Below, piece after piece: positions 37,043 to 45,073 of a stretch of 64,000 nucleotides of DNA. Below the pieces are notes generated by a model that worked only from the letters and a program-made list of their open reading frames with translations, was not told the DNA's origin and did no database searches. The stretch is taken from positions 62,001-126,000 of the forward strand of contig NZ_KB907701.1 of the NCBI RefSeq assembly GCF_000382165.1. Direction: 5' to 3'. Source of the stretch: Arsukibacterium perlucidum DSM 18276. GTDB lineage: Bacteria; Pseudomonadota; Gammaproteobacteria; Enterobacterales; Alteromonadaceae. The position numbers were made by a program, and so were the translations under genes. Position 1 is the first letter of the stretch. Each line of letters opens with the position of its first letter.

Positions 37043-38767
37043 TTGGATACGATAAACCTCTCTATTTTGATTGGCGGCTTATTATTTTTCGTCAGTATTA
37101 TAGCCACGCTGATATCGGCGCGCTTAGGGGCGCCAATGCTGCTGATATTCCTTATTATCGGTATGATAGCTGGCGAAGATGGTATCGTCGGCATTCAGTT
37201 TGATGATCCACAAACTGCCTTTCTGATAGGCTCTATCGCCTTAGTTATTATTTTATTTGACGGTGGGATGCGCACCCATCCGGAACGTTTCCGGGTAGCA
37301 CTGGCGCCAGCTTCCATGCTGGCAACGCTCGGAGTGGTGATCACTTGTGGAGTAGTGGGGCTATCAGCCGCTTATCTGCTTAACTTATCGCTGGTTGAAG
37401 GCCTGCTGCTTGGCGCTATTCTGAGTTCTACTGATGCTGCCGCAGTTTTTTCAATATTTCAGTCACAACGGCTTAGAATTAAACAGCGGGTAGCCTCGAC
37501 CCTGGAAATTGAATCGGGTAGTAATGACCCGATGGCGGTTATGTTAACGCTGACCCTGGTAAGTGTGTTAGCGCAAGATACTAAACTGGACTGGGTAGTA
37601 TTAATATCCTTTTTTCAGCAGGCGGTAGTCGGCGGCGCCATGGGATACGGGGCGGGGCGGGTGTTTGTATTTTTATGCCGCAAGCTGCCATTAAGTTTCG
37701 CCTTCTTCCCCTTGTTGGCTGTCGCCAGCAGCATCTTTATTTATGCCATTACTAACAGCTTTGGTGGCAGTGGTTTTTTAGCGGTATACCTGATGGGTTA
37801 TCTGGTGGGCAATGCCAGATTACCGCAAATTATTCATATCCTGAGAATGCATGATGGTTTGGCCTGGATCAGCCAGATCAGCATGTTTCTGATGTTAGGC
37901 CTGTTAGTTGTCCCCAGTAATTTAAAAGAGCACTTGCTTGATGCTTTAATTCTGGCGGGCATTTTAATCTTTATCGCCAGGCCATTAGCAGTATTGATCA
38001 GTTTAATTCCATTCCGCTTTCCAATTAAAGACCAGATCTTTATCAGCTGGGTTGGTTTACGTGGCGCAGTGCCGATTATTCTGGCGTTGTTTCCATGGTT
38101 AGCCGGCGTGCCGAATCAACATTTATATTTCGATGTGGCTTTTGTGGTGGTGATCGTGTCGCTGGTTTTGCAAGGCTGGACGCTGGTACCGGTTGCCCGT
38201 TGGTTAAAGTTGGAAGTACCGGGAGAACTGGAGCCTGATCAGGCAATGCCACTTGATGCTATTCCCAGTAAAGATGTGATGGAAATACTGGCCTTTAATG
38301 TCGCTGAGCAATCGCCAATCCGTGGTGTTTGCTGGCAGGATTTAAAATTCAGCGTGCCGGTGCAATTTCTCGGCATTATCAGGGATGGTGAATGGCAGCT
38401 GCCTGATAAAGAGCCGGTATTTAACAGCCGTGATACGGTGATGGTGTTGGCAAAACTTAAAGACGTGAAAAAGATCAGTGAAGTGCTGGCCAGTGAAGCA
38501 GACAGTTCTGGTTTAAGTAACAGTAATTTCTTTGGTGACTTTGTCCTGAATGGCGAAGTGAGCCTGGCTGATTTAGACGCGTTTTATACCATCAACATGA
38601 CTGATCAGGACAAGCAGCAAAGTTTGTCATCTTATATTAGCGAGCGGTTTCATCGCCGGGTGGTTATTGGTGACCAGGTAAGGCTCGACCAATTAGTTCT
38701 GACGGTACGCGAACTCGATGAAAATGGCCTGATTACCCAGGTTGGTATTAAAGCAGTTGAGCCCTGA
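37043..38767 (+). CDS. nhaP2: K+/H+ antiporter NhaP2 (CvrA)
   Basis: A CPA1-family inner-membrane antiporter of 574 residues (E. coli 578) that expels K+ in exchange for H+. About twelve TM helices precede residue 400; the conserved ILLDGGMRT-type block reads IILFDGGMRTHPERF and LEIESGSNDPMAVML holds the ion-site Asn-Asp. The cytoplasmic part has a TrkA-C domain (about 405-485) and a CorC-like domain to the end. TTG start at 37043 follows a perfect AGGAGG at 5 nt. The last stop is 17 bp from the convergent CIA30 gene. Confidence 0.95.
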   Translation: MDTINLSILIGGLLFFVSIIATLISARLGAPMLLIFLIIGMIAGEDGIVGIQFDDPQTAFLIGSIALVIILFDGGMRTHPERFRVALAPASMLATLGVVITCGVVGLSAAYLLNLSLVEGLLLGAILSSTDAAAVFSIFQSQRLRIKQRVASTLEIESGSNDPMAVMLTLTLVSVLAQDTKLDWVVLISFFQQAVVGGAMGYGAGRVFVFLCRKLPLSFAFFPLLAVASSIFIYAITNSFGGSGFLAVYLMGYLVGNARLPQIIHILRMHDGLAWISQISMFLMLGLLVVPSNLKEHLLDALILAGILIFIARPLAVLISLIPFRFPIKDQIFISWVGLRGAVPIILALFPWLAGVPNQHLYFDVAFVVVIVSLVLQGWTLVPVARWLKLEVPGELEPDQAMPLDAIPSKDVMEILAFNVAEQSPIRGVCWQDLKFSVPVQFLGIIRDGEWQLPDKEPVFNSRDTVMVLAKLKDVKKISEVLASEADSSGLSNSNFFGDFVLNGEVSLADLDAFYTINMTDQDKQQSLSSYISERFHRRVVIGDQVRLDQLVLTVRELDENGLITQVGIKAVEP

Positions 38768-38783
38768 GCATAATCAATCACTG

Positions 38784-39398
38784 TTAAATAGTTTGTGTTG
38801 CTGATAAGTTGATTGAGTACAACACAATACTGAAAGCTCCGCTGTTTTTATCTGCCAGCATGACACTGATTTGGCTGATATCAGCCAAATCTAGTACTGG
38901 TAAGTTCGTAACAAGCCGGCCACGATAGCGACCGTTAAAATCAGCAGCGGTAAAATAGTAACTCTGTTTATCTTTAGCGCTGCTAAAATCAGCAACATAA
39001 GCTACACCTTGCGGGATATATGGCGTTTTCAATCTTAACTGATATTGTCTGCCATCCGCTGCAACGTTTAGTTTAATACTATGGTAAGTACGCGCAGGTA
39101 ATGCTGCTGCAAGTTTAAACTCTGCCGAGGCAAAGCCACCATTATTAGCTAATGATAAATTACCAAAGAACTGCAGGCCTACCGGATCGGATACCACTCT
39201 AACAGAGCCTGCTGAGCTTCCGCCCATAACAGTATCGTGCACAAGCTGCACCGTAGTAAAATGCTCAGCATTGTAAAACTCCAGCGTAACAGAACCTGGC
39301 AGTACATCAGTTGCTGGTTGCTTCATGGTTTCTGACTTAGCATTCATCGCAGCGATTCCAAATAACGTAAGTAAAACATAGCGTAAATAAGCTCGCAT
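38784..39398 (-). CDS. CIA30-family protein, exported
   Basis: A 204-residue protein starting at the ATG 39398, which has GGAG at 6-7 nt; the frame extends to 39473 without features. Residues 1-22 form a signal peptide (RYVLLTLFGIAAMNAKSE). The body matches the CIA30 / galactose-binding-like fold: VHDTVMGGSSAGSV, FFGNLSLANNGGFASAEF and late GRLVTNLPVLDLADISQISVML (in parts). In mitochondria the family acts in complex I assembly, but bacterial exported copies have no known role. It is convergent with nhaP2. Confidence 0.85.
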   Translation of the reverse strand: MRAYLRYVLLTLFGIAAMNAKSETMKQPATDVLPGSVTLEFYNAEHFTTVQLVHDTVMGGSSAGSVRVVSDPVGLQFFGNLSLANNGGFASAEFKLAAALPARTYHSIKLNVAADGRQYQLRLKTPYIPQGVAYVADFSSAKDKQSYYFTAADFNGRYRGRLVTNLPVLDLADISQISVMLADKNSGAFSIVLYSINLSATQTI

Positions 39399-39529
39399 AA
39401 TAAACTCCGCTAACCGGGCATTTAGCGGTTTATACGCTGAGTTTAAGGGTATAGATCGAAAGCAAACTAACAAAGCACTTAATAGCCTCGAATGGCTTAG
39501 CTTTAAATAGCTGTTAGCTTAGATTATCA

Positions 39530-39539
39530 GTTACGTAAC
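39530..39539. repeat. Small palindrome GTTACGTAAC upstream of the toxin-antitoxin operator
   Basis: A perfect 10-bp dyad 10 bp before the left operator arm. Its GTTAC...GTAAC halves resemble the arms, so it may be a third, weaker binding site, or chance. Confidence 0.3.
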
Positions 39540-39549
39540 CATTAAAGCA

Positions 39550-39594
39550 TTTGTTACATGAAACAATTAGCGCTATAGTGTTTCATGTAACAAA
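39550..39594 (+). promoter_or_regulatory. Toxin-antitoxin promoter inside paired 16-bp inverted repeats
   Basis: The arms 39550-39565 and 39579-39594 are perfect reverse complements of each other (16 of 16). Each contains a near-palindrome TGTTACATGAAACA-type unit with CATG at the centre. A promoter is interleaved: -35 TTGTTA (39551-39556), 17-bp spacer, -10 TATAGT (39574-39579). A repressor on the arms would cover the -35 and the start point, as expected for autoregulated toxin-antitoxin operons. The antitoxin ATG is 14 bp past the right arm. Confidence 0.75.
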
Positions 39595-39607
39595 ATAGGA
39601 GACCAAA

Positions 39608-39823
39608 ATGCCTAACACAGCAGAAAGAGTTCAGCAACACAGGGACCGCCTGAGAAGAGCTGGGTTGCGTCCAATACAAATCTGGGTGCCTGATACCCGG
39701 GGAGCAGGTTTTGCAGCGGAGTGCCGCAAACAGAGTCTTGCAATAGCCGAAAGTGACAGAGCAGACGTTCAGCTTACGGAGTTGATGGAAAAAGCATTAG
39801 AAAGCGTTGAGGGCTGGGAATGA
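39608..39823 (+). CDS. MazE-like antitoxin (DUF3018 family)
   Basis: A 71-residue protein beginning MPNTAERVQQHRDRLRRAGLRPIQIWVPDTR, the DUF3018 signature, given here in brief: RRAGLRPIQIWVPDTR. This family accompanies MazF toxins and combines an N-terminal DNA-binding region with a disordered, toxin-blocking C-terminus (LMEKALESVEGWE). A ribosome site AGGAGA lies upstream. It overlaps the toxin by 4 bp (ATGA), so antitoxin is made first and in coupled ratio. It presumably binds the paired repeats just upstream. Confidence 0.88.
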   Translation: MPNTAERVQQHRDRLRRAGLRPIQIWVPDTRGAGFAAECRKQSLAIAESDRADVQLTELMEKALESVEGWE

Positions 39824-40146
39824 AGCGTGGCGAGATAATCACAGTAACAGTGCAAGGAGATTACGGTAAGCCACGACCGGCATTAGTTATACAGTCTAAC
39901 AACTTCGATAAGCACCCGAGCATCACGATTTTGCCAGTGACATCAAAAATCGTAGATGCTCCATTGATCCGATTAACACTGGAACCAAGCAAAAAAAATG
40001 GCTTGGTTAAGCAATCCCAGGTCATGATAGACAAAGCTACAACCATACCTCGTGAGAAAGCTGGTCAGCATATTGGTAACTTAGAGCACAAGCTGATGCT
40101 TGAAATCGACCGATGTTTAGCAGTGTTTTTGGGTATAGCCAAATGA
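39820..40146 (+). CDS. MazF/PemK-family endoribonuclease toxin
   Basis: A 108-residue SH3-barrel toxin that would cleave mRNA at short sequences when free of antitoxin. It opens MKRGEIITVTVQGDYGKPRPALVIQ, of which RGEI and GKPRPALV (substrate-binding Arg/Pro loop) are family landmarks; the ITILPVTSK strand and SQVMIDKATTIPREK with catalytic Arg/Thr positions follow. The gene appears intact. Beside it lie a truncated transporter and decayed sequence, so the pair may be an inserted, self-maintaining module. Cleavage specificity cannot be inferred. Confidence 0.92.
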   Translation: MKRGEIITVTVQGDYGKPRPALVIQSNNFDKHPSITILPVTSKIVDAPLIRLTLEPSKKNGLVKQSQVMIDKATTIPREKAGQHIGNLEHKLMLEIDRCLAVFLGIAK

Positions 40147-40168
40147 ATAATCAGCTTATAAGAACTAA

Positions 40169-40270
40169 CGGAGAAAAGAAGCAGCTGGCCTCCAGAAATT
40201 CCTTGGAGATTGGTACTACAACCAGGTTAATACGATTGGCGCTTTGAAGATTAAAGGCCTATTTAATTAA
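40169..40270 (+). pseudogene. Possible gene remnant downstream of the toxin
   Basis: A 33-codon open stretch bounded by stops and without a start. The peptide looks protein-like (KEAAGLQKFLGDWYYNQVN, then TIGALKIKGLFN) and may be the tail of a lost gene. In another frame a 34-codon ORF (40143-40247) overlaps the toxin stop by 4 bp. Neither has a recognised family; the stretch could be non-coding. Confidence 0.25.
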
Positions 40271-40299
40271 GTTATAAATAGCCGCTAATGTATATTATG

Positions 40300-41028
40300 T
40301 TAAATTGGATTAATAGCCGATACTCCTAGCATCCCCCATCCTAAATTGTTGGGTAATATGCTTAAACCGTAAACTAAGGTTGCAGAGAACAAGGCAAAAA
40401 TACCAGTTCCCCACCAATCGTATTTAGTTTTCTCATCATTCTTCCATTCACCGGTCAGGCGCATTTTAATCAACAGTAGAAGTGCAAGGACGATCGGTAC
40501 CTGAAAGAAAAACACCGAGCGCCAGCCCCACAATTCCGTAAGCCAGCCTCCAACTGCTGGCGCAATGGTCAATCCAACATAAATACATGCTGCAGTGATC
40601 CCTAAAGCTGCCCCCCTTTTGTTAGAAGGGGTAACTGATGTAATGATTGCAACACCAGTACCAAATATCATCGACGCCGCAGCTCCTTGAACAAATCGCC
40701 AAAACAAGATCCACTCAATGCTGGAGCCAAGTCCACACATAAAAGAAGAGAAGGCGTTTAAGGCCAGGCCGTAAGCATAAATGCGCTTTCTTCCATAGTT
40801 GTCGGCTAATTTTCCAGCAGGCAGCATGAAGATTACACTGCTCAAGATAAATAGTGTCGGTAGCCACGAGACCATCTTGGCATTTGCCTGTAAATCAGCT
40901 GCCAAATCAGGAATCGCAATATTTACAGAAGCCATTCCCAGAGGCCCAATAATGGAGCCCAGACAGACAATAATTAAAGCGAATTTGGCGACCGCAGCGT
41001 TTTTACTGGAATTTTCAGGCACTGGCAA
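40300..41028 (-). pseudogene. Truncated DHA2-type (EmrB/QacA) MFS transporter
   Basis: The 242 residues match only the N-terminal half of a drug/proton antiporter that normally has about 450-500 residues and 12-14 helices. The family motifs are intact: NIAIPDLAADL in TM1, motif A GKLADNYGRKRIY, motif B RFVQGAAASMIFG, and motif C GLTIAPAVGGWLTE. It ends abruptly in GVSAINPI after helix 7. The start is TTG 41028 or GTG 41022 with no good ribosome site. Loss of the C-terminal half should abolish transport. The break point faces the decayed end of the toxin-antitoxin module. Confidence 0.8.
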
Positions 41029-41207
41029 AAGAGGAAAAGTCCTTATGACAAGATTAGTTTTCGATCATACCCACGAAACAGTTTAAGTACATGGATAAAT
41101 ATCGATTGTAGTTAAAATAAAACGTCATTTATCCTAAAATCAAAATACATGATATGGTGATTACTATACTTTGATGGAGCAGGCTGTTAAGGCTTAAATC
41201 CGAACTG

Positions 41208-41930
41208 ATGACCATAAAATGGCTACTTTTAACCCTGCTCTGCTGGCCGCTGTTGTTATGGCAAGGTAAGCGGGTACGCAAATTAGCATTGCGCTTGCCT
41301 GAAGCTGCCGGACGGCGCAGTGGGATGCTGGGCAGCGGCGAATCGCTCCGCTTATTGATATGTGGTGATTCGGCCGCAGCTGGTGTGGGTATTGAACAGC
41401 AACAACAAGCTTTCGCGGGGCAATTAGTTGAGTTACTGGCAAAGCAGTACCAGGTAAACTGGCAGCTTGCTGCGAAAACCGGGCTTGATAGCATTGGTTT
41501 AAACAACTTATTACACCAGCTTTACGCCCATAGTAATGCGGTTTACCGGCTAGATGTTGTTGTAGTATCGATTGGCGTAAATGATGTTACTGCACGTCGC
41601 AGCACGGCTGAGTTTCAACAGCAGATCAGAGCATTATTAACCAGACTGGCCACTGATTTTACCGATCCCTTTGTGTTATTTAGCCCTATACCACCCATGC
41701 AACACTTCACGGCTTTACCATCACCCCTTAATTCTTGGTTAGGTTTAAAAGCCCGTATGCTTAACCAGGCCATGGCTGCCGAATTACAGCACTGGCCAAA
41801 AGCCCAGATAGTTAATAGCGAGATTGCTTTAACAGCCGATCTGCTGGCAGCAGATGGCTTTCACCCCTCAGTCAAAGGTAGCGGCATCTGGGCACAGCTA
41901 TTAGCTGAAGCTATCGTTAGTAAAACTTAG
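41208..41930 (+). CDS. SGNH/GDSL-family hydrolase
   Basis: A 240-residue esterase-fold protein. Block I is LLICGDSAAAGVG with the catalytic Ser, block III is SIGVNDVTA with the oxyanion Asn, and block V is DGFHPSVKG with the Asp-x-x-His pair. The N-terminus (TIKWLLLTLLCWPLLLW) is one hydrophobic helix with a following basic patch, so it is probably membrane-anchored or exported without a clear cleavage site. The substrate (lysophospholipid, thioester or acetylated sugar) is open. Only a weak ribosome site precedes the ATG. Confidence 0.88.
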   Translation: MTIKWLLLTLLCWPLLLWQGKRVRKLALRLPEAAGRRSGMLGSGESLRLLICGDSAAAGVGIEQQQQAFAGQLVELLAKQYQVNWQLAAKTGLDSIGLNNLLHQLYAHSNAVYRLDVVVVSIGVNDVTARRSTAEFQQQIRALLTRLATDFTDPFVLFSPIPPMQHFTALPSPLNSWLGLKARMLNQAMAAELQHWPKAQIVNSEIALTADLLAADGFHPSVKGSGIWAQLLAEAIVSKT

Positions 41931-42021
41931 CTGAATTTAACGTTATTTCAAACAGTAAGTCGTTGCTATACTTATAATATTACAGGGCCTTGCGCCCTAT
42001 CGTGGTAAACAGGATCTTACT

Positions 42022-43143
42022 ATGTCCAAAACTGAACCTAAGCAGCCGCCCATCACATCTGAAAAACAGCAATCCCTCGCTGATACTGGCGTTCTGAAAG
42101 AGCTCACCCCTGCTGCAATTGCGCAAACTACAGTTAAACAACGGATGCTTTCCGGGCAACGGTCATTAGAAGTGGTACTGGATGATATTATTAGTCGCAG
42201 TGTTGATGACGCCGATGCTGAAACTATTGCCGATTTTAGCGCACAGTTCAGAGCAATTTTACAAGGTGCATCACCAGATGATATCGCGTTGCTCAGCAAG
42301 TCTTTACGGCTTGAGCATCTGAATAAACAGCCAACGCCTAGTATTGAGCTTGATACTGAGCGCTTTGCCAATGACAGTAACAGCCCCTACCCTTATAAAA
42401 ACCGCTTACAGCGTAAAACATATGAAAAGCAGAAGTATGATTTACAGGTTGAGTTATTAAAGCTGCAACACTGGCTCAAGGATACCGGTACCCGCCTGAT
42501 TGTGTTGTTTGAAGGCCGTGATGCAGCCGGCAAAGGTGGCACTATTAAACGTTTTATGGAACACCTTAACCCTCGTGGTGCGCGAGTGGTAGCTTTGGAA
42601 AAACCGACGCATGCTGAACAAGGGCAGTGGTATTTTCAGCGCTATGTTCAGCATTTACCTACGGCCGGCGAAATCGTCCTGTTTGACCGCTCCTGGTATA
42701 ACCGCGCAGGCGTGGAACGGGTAATGAATTTTTGTACTGATCAGCAGTACAGTAACTTTATGCAGCAGGTGCCTGATTTTGAGAAAAGCCTCACTGACTC
42801 CGGGATCCATCTGATTAAGTTTTGGTTTTCGGTTAGCCGGGAAGAGCAAAAAAGACGTTTTCTGGAGCGGGAATCGCACCCACTCAAACAGTGGAAATTA
42901 AGCCCGGTTGACCGGGCCTCGCTTGACCGCTGGGATGACTATACCAAAGCAAAAGACGCGATGTTTGCCAAAACCAACAGCCAACATGCGCCCTGGATAG
43001 TGATTAAATCTGATTGTAAGAAACGTGCCCGCTTAAATGCTATGCGCTATGTTTTACAGCAGTTTCATTATGCCAACAAAGATTTTAAGCGATTAGGTAC
43101 GCTTGACCCATTGATTATTGGTGGCGTCACCGTTGGTAACTAA
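42022..43143 (+). CDS. ppk2: Polyphosphate kinase 2 (class I PPK2-like)
   Basis: A 373-residue enzyme transferring phosphate from polyphosphate to nucleoside diphosphates (or the reverse). Walker A is FEGRDAAGKGGTIKRF around residue 160. The Walker B/lid block reads IVLFDRSWYNRAGVERVM, and DPLKQWKLSP-type positions appear as HPLKQWKLSPVD. This resembles single-domain class I PPK2 such as Pseudomonas PA0141. About 130 N-terminal residues lie before the kinase core; they are rich in Ser/Asp/Gln and unlike the core, and may be regulatory. It stands alone and is followed by DUF938 after 29 bp. Confidence 0.93.
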   Translation: MSKTEPKQPPITSEKQQSLADTGVLKELTPAAIAQTTVKQRMLSGQRSLEVVLDDIISRSVDDADAETIADFSAQFRAILQGASPDDIALLSKSLRLEHLNKQPTPSIELDTERFANDSNSPYPYKNRLQRKTYEKQKYDLQVELLKLQHWLKDTGTRLIVLFEGRDAAGKGGTIKRFMEHLNPRGARVVALEKPTHAEQGQWYFQRYVQHLPTAGEIVLFDRSWYNRAGVERVMNFCTDQQYSNFMQQVPDFEKSLTDSGIHLIKFWFSVSREEQKRRFLERESHPLKQWKLSPVDRASLDRWDDYTKAKDAMFAKTNSQHAPWIVIKSDCKKRARLNAMRYVLQQFHYANKDFKRLGTLDPLIIGGVTVGN

Positions 43144-43172
43144 CACTAAGTAACAGAGACTTTAAAATAGAT

Positions 43173-43787
43173 ATGAACATGGATTCTGACTTACCGTTTT
43201 CACAAGCTTGTGAAAATAATAAAGCGCCAATTCTAACTGTGCTGCAGCAGGCTTTTGCCGGCTGCAGCCAGGTGCTGGAAGTCGGTAGTGGTACTGGCCA
43301 GCATGCGCTGCATTTCGCTAAACATTTACCATATTTAAATTGGCAGGCATCTGATCAATCTGTCTATCTGACCGCATTGGCAGAACGCATTCGCCGTGCC
43401 GCGTTACCAAATTTACCTGTACCTTTGCAGCTGGATATCTGCGCAGATCCCGCACCCGCTATAGCTGCAGACGGTTTATTTACCGCCAATACCCTGCACA
43501 TTATGCCCTGGCCGGTAGTGCAGCATTTCTTTAGTCGCTTAAATGAGCTGACAGCAGCCCGGGCCAGCTTATGTATTTATGGCCCCTTTAATTATAACGG
43601 CCAGTTCAGCAGCGCCAGTAACCAGGCATTTGATGCCAGTTTAAAAAGCCGCGACCCGGCAATGGGGATCCGGGATAGTGAAAAGGTTATTGAACTGGCG
43701 CGCCAACAGGGTTTTCATTTAAAGCAGGATCAGCCAATGCCAGCCAATAATCGCTTTCTTTGGTTTACTCAAAATCTACAGGGCTAA
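43173..43787 (+). CDS. DUF938 SAM-dependent methyltransferase-like protein
   Basis: A 204-residue cytoplasmic protein. The N-terminus PFSQACENNKAPILTVLQQ and the SAM motif VLEVGSGTGQHALHFAKHLP are the DUF938 pattern; NTLHIMPWPVVQHFFS and YGPFNYNGQFSSASNQAFD follow. Members are predicted methyltransferases with no known substrate. It lies 29 bp after ppk2, so they may be co-transcribed, and overlaps the kynU 3' end by 4 bp on the opposite strand. Confidence 0.9.
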   Translation: MNMDSDLPFSQACENNKAPILTVLQQAFAGCSQVLEVGSGTGQHALHFAKHLPYLNWQASDQSVYLTALAERIRRAALPNLPVPLQLDICADPAPAIAADGLFTANTLHIMPWPVVQHFFSRLNELTAARASLCIYGPFNYNGQFSSASNQAFDASLKSRDPAMGIRDSEKVIELARQQGFHLKQDQPMPANNRFLWFTQNLQG

Positions 43788-45073
43788 GTAACTTTACTTC
43801 TCACAGCGTATGCTGGTTTTAAGTATTCACCACTTTGCATCAACTCTGCCAACGTGGTTACTGCCTGCCAGATATCCACATACCTTAAATAAAGTGGTGT
43901 AAATCCCAGCCGCAAAATATCCGGCGCCCGAAAATCAGCAATTACCCCGTGCTGAATCAGTGCCTGACACAAAGCGTAGGCATCAGGGTGCCGATAGGCC
44001 AGTTGACTACCCCGCTCTGCTGGCTGCTCTGGTGTCAACAGCGTCAGTTGCTTTAAACTACTGTGTTGTTGCACCAGCTGTTGAAAACAGCTGCTAAGCG
44101 CCAGAGATTTTGCCCGAAGCTGGTTGATATCGACATCTGCAAACACGTCCAGTGCGGCATCTAATACGCTCATCGATATAATTGGCGGAGTGCCGGTTAG
44201 AAATTGCGTGATACCTTGCGCTTTCTGGTAGTGCTTATCAAAACTAAAGGGTGAGCTATGGCCCATCCAACCAGTTAAAGGTTGCTGCAGATTGGCATGA
44301 TGTCGTTTTGCCGCATACAAAAATGCCGGTGCTCCCGGACCGCCATTGAGGTACTTATAACCACAGCCTACCGCAAAATCTACCTGACAGGCATCGAGCT
44401 CAATTGGCAGAGCACCGGCACTGTGGGCTAAATCCCAGATCACCAGAATACCTTTGGCATGTGCAAGACGGGTTAACCGCTGCATATCCAGTAAGCGGCC
44501 ACTGCGAAAATCGACCTGGGTTAGCAGCAACACAGCGATATCTTCAGTTAGCGCCTGCTCTAATAATGCGTTATTTTCGCTATCCTCAACCAGTTTTAAG
44601 CGGCAACTTTGCTCACCCAATAAACTGGCCAGGCCCTCAACCATGTAAAGATCAGTCGGAAAATTACCAGCCTGAGATAATACCAGCTTGCGGCCCGCCT
44701 GCATTAACATGGCACTGCTGAGTACTTTGAATAAATTGACTGATGTGGAATCGCAGCAAATGACCTGGCCACTGGCTGCACCCAGCAACCGGGCTATCTT
44801 TTCCCCGACATTTCCGGGTAAATCAATCCAGTTATGCTGGTTCCAGCTTTTAATTAAATCCTGTGACCACTGCTGCGCTAACACCTGTTGCGCCCGCTCT
44901 GCTGCTATTTTGGGCATGGCGCCAAGCGAGTTACCATCCAGATAAACTGTATTATCAGGTAACACAAAAGCATCTCTTGTAGCCGCCAGAGGATCCTGCC
45001 TATCCCAAAGTTGTAATAGCTGCAGGTTTAATGGGCTGGTGTTTGCTTCAAAAAATTCCCGGGGGTTAGTCAC
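43784..45073 (-). CDS. kynU: Kynureninase
   Basis: PLP enzyme splitting kynurenine to anthranilate and alanine. The 429 residues fit the family. It opens with the YLDGNSLGAMPK block and has the PLP-lysine motif GCGYKYLNGGPGAPAFLY at about residue 230. CDSTSVNLFKVLS is the phosphate-binding segment. It overlaps the upstream lipoprotein hydrolase by 4 bp, so the two are translated together. No kynA (tryptophan dioxygenase) lies in the window. Confidence 0.95.
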   Translation of the reverse strand: MTNPREFFEANTSPLNLQLLQLWDRQDPLAATRDAFVLPDNTVYLDGNSLGAMPKIAAERAQQVLAQQWSQDLIKSWNQHNWIDLPGNVGEKIARLLGAASGQVICCDSTSVNLFKVLSSAMLMQAGRKLVLSQAGNFPTDLYMVEGLASLLGEQSCRLKLVEDSENNALLEQALTEDIAVLLLTQVDFRSGRLLDMQRLTRLAHAKGILVIWDLAHSAGALPIELDACQVDFAVGCGYKYLNGGPGAPAFLYAAKRHHANLQQPLTGWMGHSSPFSFDKHYQKAQGITQFLTGTPPIISMSVLDAALDVFADVDINQLRAKSLALSSCFQQLVQQHSSLKQLTLLTPEQPAERGSQLAYRHPDAYALCQALIQHGVIADFRAPDILRLGFTPLYLRYVDIWQAVTTLAELMQSGEYLKPAYAVRSKVT

